This document shows positions 7,051 to 10,886 of a DNA stretch of 10,886 nucleotides, one piece after another. Below the pieces are notes generated by a model that was not told where the DNA came from, did not search any database, and saw nothing but the letters and a program-made list of their open reading frames with translations. Numbering within the stretch: the first letter of the stretch is position 1; each line of letters opens with the position of its first letter. A program made the translations under genes and the position numbers. Source of the stretch: Deltaproteobacteria bacterium (GTDB lineage Bacteria > Myxococcota_A > Bradymonadia > UBA7976 > VGTA01); contig VGTA01000051.1 in the NCBI GenBank assembly GCA_016874875.1, forward strand, positions 1 to 10,886, read 5' to 3'.

Positions 7051-7117
7051 GCTTGATTCTTGAGCATCTTACGAGTAGGCGCCCCCACACGAGCGCAGAG
7101 CAGGGCAGAGCAGAGAC

Positions 7118-7897
7118 ATGAACGACCTCAAGCGACCCGAGCGCCCCCCTGTGCGGGTGAGCGCAGTGCAGTTCCGCGGACGGCGGGACAGCGTCGAGGA
7201 GCGGCGCGCCGCCCTCGTCACCCACGTGCGGCGCGCCCTCGAGGGGGGCGCGCGCCTCGTGGTCGCGCCGGAGCTGTGCTGCACGGGCTACATCTTTCGA
7301 GACGACGGCGACGCGCGCTACTACGCCGAGGGCGCCGCGGGCCCGCTCGCCGCCGCCCTCGCCCCCCTCGCCGCCGCCCACGGCGCTTGGGTGGTGGCGG
7401 GGGTCATCGAGGGGGCGCGCGACGGCGGCCCCCTCTACAACAGCGCTCTGCTCGCCGCCCCCAGCGGCGAGGTGAGTTTTTACCGCAAGCGCCTGCTCTA
7501 CGACGAGGACACGCGCTGGGCGCGCGCCGGCGAGCGCCCCGACGGGCTCGACCCCTATCCGCTCTTTGCGGTGGACGGGCGCCGCGCCACCGTGGGCATC
7601 TGCATGGACCTCAACGACGAGCGCTTTGTGTCGTTCTGCCGGCGGCAGCGCGTGGAGCTGATCGCGTTCCCCACCAACTGGGTGAACGAGGGGCTCTCGG
7701 TCGCCGACTACTGGGCCTGGCGCCTCGCGGGGTGCGCCGCCACGCTCGTCGCCGCCAACTCCTTTGGGGTTGAGCGGCAGTGGGGGCGCGCGGTGAGCTT
7801 TAGCGGCCACAGCGCCATCCTCAACGCCTCCTCCCTCGACCTGCTCGCCCTCGCCCCTCGGCGCGGCGACGGGCTCCTGACGGCGGACGTGCGCTGA
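7118..7897 (+). CDS. Carbon-nitrogen hydrolase (nitrilase superfamily)
   Basis: This 259-residue cytoplasmic amidase-type protein has the Glu-Lys-Cys triad: Glu52 in VVAPELCCTGY, Lys124 in FYRKRLLYDED and Cys162 in VGICMDLNDERF. A second conserved Glu (Glu130) follows the Lys. The length fits stand-alone family members, and the first beta strand (VRVSAVQF) begins at residue 12, supporting ATG 7118. Enzymes of this family hydrolyse amides or carbamoyl groups such as omega-amides, N-carbamoyl compounds or deaminated glutathione; the substrate cannot be told here because the residues after the Cys are not those of a named subfamily that I recognise. It is the only plus-strand gene, divergent from the S1 operon and convergent with the TonB-domain gene. 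The ribosome site is weak, set in two near-identical 10-base units (gcagagcagg/gcagagcaga, 7095-7114). Confidence 0.9.
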   Translation: MNDLKRPERPPVRVSAVQFRGRRDSVEERRAALVTHVRRALEGGARLVVAPELCCTGYIFRDDGDARYYAEGAAGPLAAALAPLAAAHGAWVVAGVIEGARDGGPLYNSALLAAPSGEVSFYRKRLLYDEDTRWARAGERPDGLDPYPLFAVDGRRATVGICMDLNDERFVSFCRRQRVELIAFPTNWVNEGLSVADYWAWRLAGCAATLVAANSFGVERQWGRAVSFSGHSAILNASSLDLLALAPRRGDGLLTADVR

Positions 7898-7909
7898 GCT
7901 AGCGCTGCC

Positions 7910-8812
7910 CTAGTCCGCCCCCGACAAGAGCACCGTCAGCCCCTGCGAGAGCACCGCGCGCTTCATGGGCGCCTCCTCCGGCAGCGACAGGCGCGCCGGG
8001 CCGCTCTCCATAAAGCGCTCCATGGCGCGCATCGCCGCCTCATCAAAGAACCCATTGCCGCTCTTGGTCACCCAGCGCGGCGTCCCCACCACCTTGCCCT
8101 TGGCGTTGAGCTTGATGTAGATGTGCGCGGTGAGGCGCTCGAGGTCGCGCTTGGAGATGGTGGCGGGGGGGGTGAACTGGCGCTGGATGAGCGCGCTGAC
8201 GCGGCTCACGTAGAGGCTCATCTCGCGGTCCCCCTGCCACTGCGTGGAGGTGCCCTCCGCGTGCCCGCGCGCGTCCCCGCGCCGGGGGCCGCGGTCGGCG
8301 CGGGGGTCGTCCTTGCTTGGACCAAACAGCGAGTCGAGCGTCACCTTGGGCTTCTTGAGGTCGGGCTTCTTGGGCTCTGGCTTCTTGGGCTCTGGGCGCT
8401 TGGGCTCTGGGGTGGGCTCGGGCTTCTTGGGCTCCGGGGGCTTGGGCTCGGGCTTCTTGGGCTCCGGCGTCACCTCGCGCGAGAGACTCACCGCGTCCGC
8501 GCTCGGCGGCGGCGGGGGGGGCGGCGCCACGATGCGCGGCACCGCCTGCGGCGGCGGCGGCTCGCCGAGCGCCGTGAGCGCCACCCACTCCACCGCCTCG
8601 CTGGGCGGCGGCGCCTCCTCGAGGCCGAGCAGCGAGCCCCCAAAGAGGACCCAGCACGCCAGCGCGTTGCCGAGCAGGCTCACGCCGACACCCGAGAGGC
8701 GCGCGCCGGCGGAGGGGCGGTCGAGGGCGGCGGCGACGCCGTAGCGCCCGCCCGCCCGCCCGCCCGCCCACCCCCGCGCCGCCCCCCCCGCCGAATCAGG
8801 AGGCGCGCTCAC
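7910..8812 (-). CDS. TonB/TolA-like energy transducer with C-terminal TonB domain
   Basis: This 300-residue protein would span the periplasm and pass force from the TolQ/TolR motor to an outer-membrane partner. A Gly/Ala/Arg-rich cytoplasmic N-terminus (1-38) precedes one membrane segment (about 40-64). A Pro-rich stretch (84-103, including seven Pro in a row) and a PEPKK linker (113-157) follow, then a charged linker and the TonB C-terminal domain (about 195-298, including AHIYIKLNAKGKVVGTPRWVTKSGNGFFDEAAMRAMERF-like strands and helix; only its key parts, HIYIKLNAKGKVVG and FFDEAAMRAMERF, define it). The start is GTG 8812, overlapping the tolR stop as GTGA, so translation is probably coupled. 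Whether it serves as TolA (envelope constriction) or TonB (nutrient import) is open; the tolQ/tolR character of its partners favours a TolA role. It ends 12 bases from the convergent nitrilase gene. Confidence 0.88.
   Translation of the reverse strand: MSAPPDSAGGAARGWAGGRAGGRYGVAAALDRPSAGARLSGVGVSLLGNALACWVLFGGSLLGLEEAPPPSEAVEWVALTALGEPPPPQAVPRIVAPPPPPPPSADAVSLSREVTPEPKKPEPKPPEPKKPEPTPEPKRPEPKKPEPKKPDLKKPKVTLDSLFGPSKDDPRADRGPRRGDARGHAEGTSTQWQGDREMSLYVSRVSALIQRQFTPPATISKRDLERLTAHIYIKLNAKGKVVGTPRWVTKSGNGFFDEAAMRAMERFMESGPARLSLPEEAPMKRAVLSQGLTVLLSGAD
8342..8476 (-). repeat. PEPKK-type linker repeat
   Basis: Imperfect units of PEPKK, PEPKP and PEPKR encode residues 113-157 of the TonB-domain protein. 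In TonB and TolA proteins, such Pro/Lys/Glu stretches form a stiff extended rod across the periplasm. The DNA repeats a ggcttcttgggctc-like unit on the plus strand. Confidence 0.85.
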
Positions 8813-9294
8813 GGCTTGGGGGCCTCAGGCGGGTTGGTCACCATGCCCACCTTGGTGAAGCCGGCGCCCTTGACGCGCGCCATCACGTCCACCACGAAGC
8901 CATACGGCAGGCTGCGGTCGGCGAGGAAGTAGAGCGGCTGCCCCGGCTCGAGGCGCTGATTCTTCTCAAGGCGCGGGACGAGCGCGTCGAGGCAGGCGCC
9001 CTGCTGGGGCGGCGCGGCGGGCGGGCACTGCGCGAGCGTCGAGGGGCCCTCGCCGAGGTCGAGCATCACGCTAAAATCGGGACTCAGGTACACCACCGCC
9101 TTGAGGTCCCCGCGCTGCACCGGCTTGGCGTCGGTGGACGGCAGGTCCACCTCCACCTTCCGCTGCGCCACCTCCTCGGTGATGATCGGGGTCGCCACCA
9201 TAAAGACCACCAAGAGCACCAGCATCACGTCCACGAGGGGCGTGATGTTGATCTCGCCGATCGCCTCGTCGCCCCCCTCTCCTTTAAAGGCCAT
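8809..9294 (-). CDS. tolR: TolR/ExbD-family proton-channel subunit
   Basis: This 161-residue inner-membrane protein has one transmembrane helix (about 18-38, INITPLVDVMLVLLVVFMVA) carrying the essential proton-path Asp22, followed by a periplasmic domain ending in LYFLADRSLPYGFVVDVMARVKGAGFTKVG-like family sequence. The motif order EINITPL.DV..VLL..FM....PIIT and the VEVDLP segment are closer to TolR than ExbD, though the split is not absolute. Two Cys (Cys90 and Cys101) frame a Pro/Gln/Ala-rich loop that is not part of the family core and may form a disulphide. The start is ATG 9294 with GGGAG eight bases ahead. It lies 20 bases after tolQ and overlaps the next gene by 4 bases. Confidence 0.93.
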   Translation of the reverse strand: MAFKGEGGDEAIGEINITPLVDVMLVLLVVFMVATPIITEEVAQRKVEVDLPSTDAKPVQRGDLKAVVYLSPDFSVMLDLGEGPSTLAQCPPAAPPQQGACLDALVPRLEKNQRLEPGQPLYFLADRSLPYGFVVDVMARVKGAGFTKVGMVTNPPEAPKP

Positions 9295-9314
9295 CTCTGC
9301 GTCTCCCGCGCCCC

Positions 9315-10025
9315 TCAGTCGAGGTTGCGCTTGATCAAGTTGAGCAGGTCGCTGCTAAAGGTCTCCATGTCGGACGAGAGGACCCTGATCTTGCTCATAA
9401 AGAGGTTGTAGCCAAAGACGGCCGGGATCGCGGCGAACAGGCCCACGGCGGTGGCGATGAGCGCCTCGGCGATGGGCGGCGCCACCGTGGCGAGGGAGGC
9501 GTTGCCCTCCTGCGCGATGCTGAGGAAGGCGTCCATGATGCCCCACACGGTGCCAAAGAGCCCAATAAAGGGCGCGAGGCTGGCGATGGTGGCGAGGTAG
9601 GGCGTGGTCTCAAGGAGGCGGACTCGCTGGGCGCCCTGCTCGCGGGTGAGGGCGCGCGCGATGAGGTCGAGGTCGCCGGCGTCGCGCGTGTCGCGCTCGC
9701 GCCGGCGCTGCTTGACGCGGTCGAGCTCGATGGTGGCCTTGTTGAAGCACTGCGCCACGGGGCTCATCTGAAACTCGGGGAGGCGCTCGCGCACCTTGCT
9801 GATCTGGTCCGCCTCCCAGAAGGCCGTGAGGAAGGCGCGCGTGTGCGCCTCGGCGGCGTTCAGCTGACGGAGCTTCATGATGATGACGTACCCCCCGTAG
9901 CACGACATGAAGATCAGCAGGGTGAGCACGAGCTTCACCACCCACCCCGCCTCCTTGAGCAGGCTCATGATGCTCAGGTCGGTCTGTGGGGTGAGGGTGA
10001 CGAGGTAGACGAGGGACTCTTCCAT
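9315..10025 (-). CDS. tolQ: TolQ/ExbB-family proton-channel subunit
   Basis: This 236-residue inner-membrane protein has three transmembrane helices (about 28-50, 145-168 and 180-205). Helices 2 and 3 carry the family signatures FIGLFGTVWGIMDAF and VAPPIAEALIATAVGLFAAIPA, with the pore threonines Thr159 and Thr192. The start, DLSIMSLLKEAGWVVKLVL, and the NAAEA..RAF...FW segment match TolQ better than ExbB. With TolR it would form the proton-driven motor. It starts at ATG 10025 with only a weak ribosome site (AAGAG). It follows the DUF4388 gene after 67 bases, which contain an imperfect 14-base direct repeat (10061-10074 and 10080-10093) but no promoter I can defend. Confidence 0.94.
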   Translation of the reverse strand: MEESLVYLVTLTPQTDLSIMSLLKEAGWVVKLVLTLLIFMSCYGGYVIIMKLRQLNAAEAHTRAFLTAFWEADQISKVRERLPEFQMSPVAQCFNKATIELDRVKQRRRERDTRDAGDLDLIARALTREQGAQRVRLLETTPYLATIASLAPFIGLFGTVWGIMDAFLSIAQEGNASLATVAPPIAEALIATAVGLFAAIPAVFGYNLFMSKIRVLSSDMETFSSDLLNLIKRNLD

Positions 10026-10092
10026 AGGACTCTTGTGTTCGTTCTGAGGTCTGCGGGGGAGCGGAGGGCGCCGCGGGGGGCGGAGAGCGCCG

Positions 10093-10886
10093 CTAGAGGC
10101 GCGTGAGGTAGCCGTGCTCGAGGAGGTGCAGGAGCGCCTGGATGCCCTCGCGCTCGCCCTGCGGGTGGAAATCCACCGCCGCGCGCAGGGTGTGGCTGTT
10201 CATGCACATCTGAAAGAGGTTGAGGAGGTCAGGCGAAAGCGCGGCGAGGGGGGCGTTGAGGGGGGTGGGCACCGCCAGGCGCGAGTCGAGGGGCGGCAGC
10301 TTGGCCCGCAGCGCCTTGAGCTCCGCGCAGCTGTGGCGGATTCGCTCCATCAGACTCCGGCTGTCCTCGTTGAGCTCCCCCTCAAAGGAGGGGAGGGCGT
10401 TGAGACTCTTGACCTTAAAGCGCCCCTGCGCCCACCCGCACACCCGCGTGAGGCTCTGGTGGGGGTGGAGCGGGTGATCGGAGAAGTGCCCGGGGTCCTC
10501 AAAGGACGCGAAGTAGATGTGCCCACCCCTAAAGTAGACGCTGCCCTCGCGGTCATCGGGGTCAGAGACGGCGAGCACGCCGTCATGGCGCCGCTCCACC
10601 AAGCGCTCCACGAGGGAGAGCACGTCGGGGGCGTCCACGGAGGGGAAGGCGCCCGCCTCGGGCTTGGGGCGCGGCGCCTGCCGCCCGAGGGCGTTCACGC
10701 CGGCCCCGCTCCCCACGCCGCCCCCCTGCGTCATCCCTTGCGTCATCCCCTGCGTTATCCCCTGCGTCATCCCCTGCGCCCCCATGGGCGCGGCGGGGGC
10801 GTAGGGCTGCGCGGGGGGCTGCTGGTAGGGGGGGCGCTGCGGGCTGGGGGCGTAGGGGGGGGTCTGCGCGGCGGGCGGCGGGGCGG
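10093..10886 (-). CDS. DUF4388 (PATAN) domain protein, N-terminus beyond the window
   Basis: The reading frame ends in TAG at 10093. The first ATG in the window (10785) is not convincing as the start: the frame stays open to the window edge and encodes Pro/Gln/Tyr-rich linker (PPYAPSPQRPPYQQPPAQPY), so the gene very probably begins outside. Counting from that ATG, an MTQG repeat lies at 6-21, a Gly/Pro linker to about 50, and a DUF4388 domain at about 54-128 (LVERLVERRHDGVLAVS...GSVYFRGGHIYFASF...GWAQGRFKV). A helical tail (140-230) ends in LLHLLEHGYLTRL. In myxobacteria and relatives, DUF4388 is found in signalling and gliding regulators, often joined to receiver or FHA domains by low-complexity linkers. 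What lies N-terminal here is unknown. Its position before tolQ suggests a link to envelope or motility control, which is inference. Confidence 0.82.
   Translation of the reverse strand, partial: APPPAAQTPPYAPSPQRPPYQQPPAQPYAPAAPMGAQGMTQGITQGMTQGMTQGGGVGSGAGVNALGRQAPRPKPEAGAFPSVDAPDVLSLVERLVERRHDGVLAVSDPDDREGSVYFRGGHIYFASFEDPGHFSDHPLHPHQSLTRVCGWAQGRFKVKSLNALPSFEGELNEDSRSLMERIRHSCAELKALRAKLPPLDSRLAVPTPLNAPLAALSPDLLNLFQMCMNSHTLRAAVDFHPQGEREGIQALLHLLEHGYLTRL
10727..10786 (-). repeat. 12-bp tandem repeat coding for MTQG units
   Basis: Four copies of a 12-base unit, plus-strand tgcgtcatcccc, lie at 10727-10774, with one base change in the first and one in the third copy; a degraded fifth copy ends at 10786. 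They encode the run GMTQGITQGMTQGMTQG in the linker of the DUF4388 protein. Copy-number change would keep the reading frame. Confidence 0.9.

Larger units (their letters stand above)
7002..7071. repeat. Direct repeat GCATCTTA flanking the palindrome
   Basis: The octamer gcatctta occurs at 7002-7009 and 7064-7071, in the same orientation, on either side of the palindrome. The first copy covers the candidate -10 box of the S1 promoter. CGAG follows both copies, after a 4-base and a 0-base gap respectively. It may be a paired regulator site or chance. The rest of 6863-7117 shows no further gene or clear signal. Confidence 0.35.

Noticed and set aside
7007..7810. A 267-codon minus-strand frame opposite the nitrilase gene
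   Set aside because: Low-complexity shadow composition; the plus-strand frame has the full nitrilase catalytic triad.
7891..7905. gcgct-gagct-agcgc as a bidirectional terminator between the convergent genes
   Set aside because: The stem is only five pairs, lies partly in coding sequence and has no T-run on either side.
10026..10092. Promoter for tolQ in the 67-base gap
   Set aside because: The gap is nearly all G and C with no pair of -35/-10-like boxes at suitable spacing; the imperfect 14-base repeat there may be compositional.

Overview
The window is very GC-rich (clearly above 70% by eye), with long shadow reading frames antisense to nearly every gene. It reads as chromosomal DNA of a deltaproteobacterial-grade Gram-negative, most likely Myxococcota or the Bradymonadota relatives. 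The reasons are an OmpA-type protein carrying thrombospondin type 3 repeats, a DUF4388 (PATAN) protein next to a TolQ/TolR/TonB-domain cluster, and a multi-S1-domain protein that is not ribosomal S1. The phylum is inference; no rRNA or tRNA gene is present to confirm it. I see no insertion sequence, CRISPR array, tRNA, prophage or attachment site, and no gene that looks foreign in base composition.

Layout. Positions 1-40 hold only the short 3' flank of the first gene. From 6862 down to 41 (minus strand) four genes lie head to tail: an S1 RNA-binding protein, a lipoprotein-type ApbE flavin transferase, an outer-membrane beta-barrel/TSP3/OmpA-like protein, and a large membrane-anchored peptidoglycan glycosyltransferase. 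The gaps are 10, 64 and 10 bases, so one operon is likely. Upstream of the S1 gene is a 255-base region (6863-7117) shared with a divergent plus-strand nitrilase-family gene (7118-7897). It contains a plausible sigma70 promoter for the S1 operon, a GC-rich palindrome and a repeated octamer. The nitrilase gene converges, 12 bases apart, on a second minus-strand cluster: DUF4388 protein (5' end outside the window), tolQ, tolR and a TonB/TolA-like gene (10886 down to 7910).

How the genes fit together. Most products act at the cell envelope. The TolQ/TolR/TonB-domain set would be an inner-membrane proton-driven motor reaching the outer membrane; the barrel/OmpA-like protein would sit in the outer membrane; the GT51 protein would polymerise peptidoglycan from lipid II; ApbE would attach FMN to exported flavoproteins. 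The S1 protein and nitrilase are cytoplasmic.

The window looks mainly like ordinary core-genome content. The most unusual points are the fusion of a long AsmA-like periplasmic region to a GT51 domain without a transpeptidase; the OmpA-like domain whose usual peptidoglycan-binding Asp position appears replaced by a Cys-x-x-Cys; an ApbE with an insertion and altered motifs; and in-frame short tandem repeats in several proteins. I do not see a clear undescribed defence, mobile or biosynthetic system.
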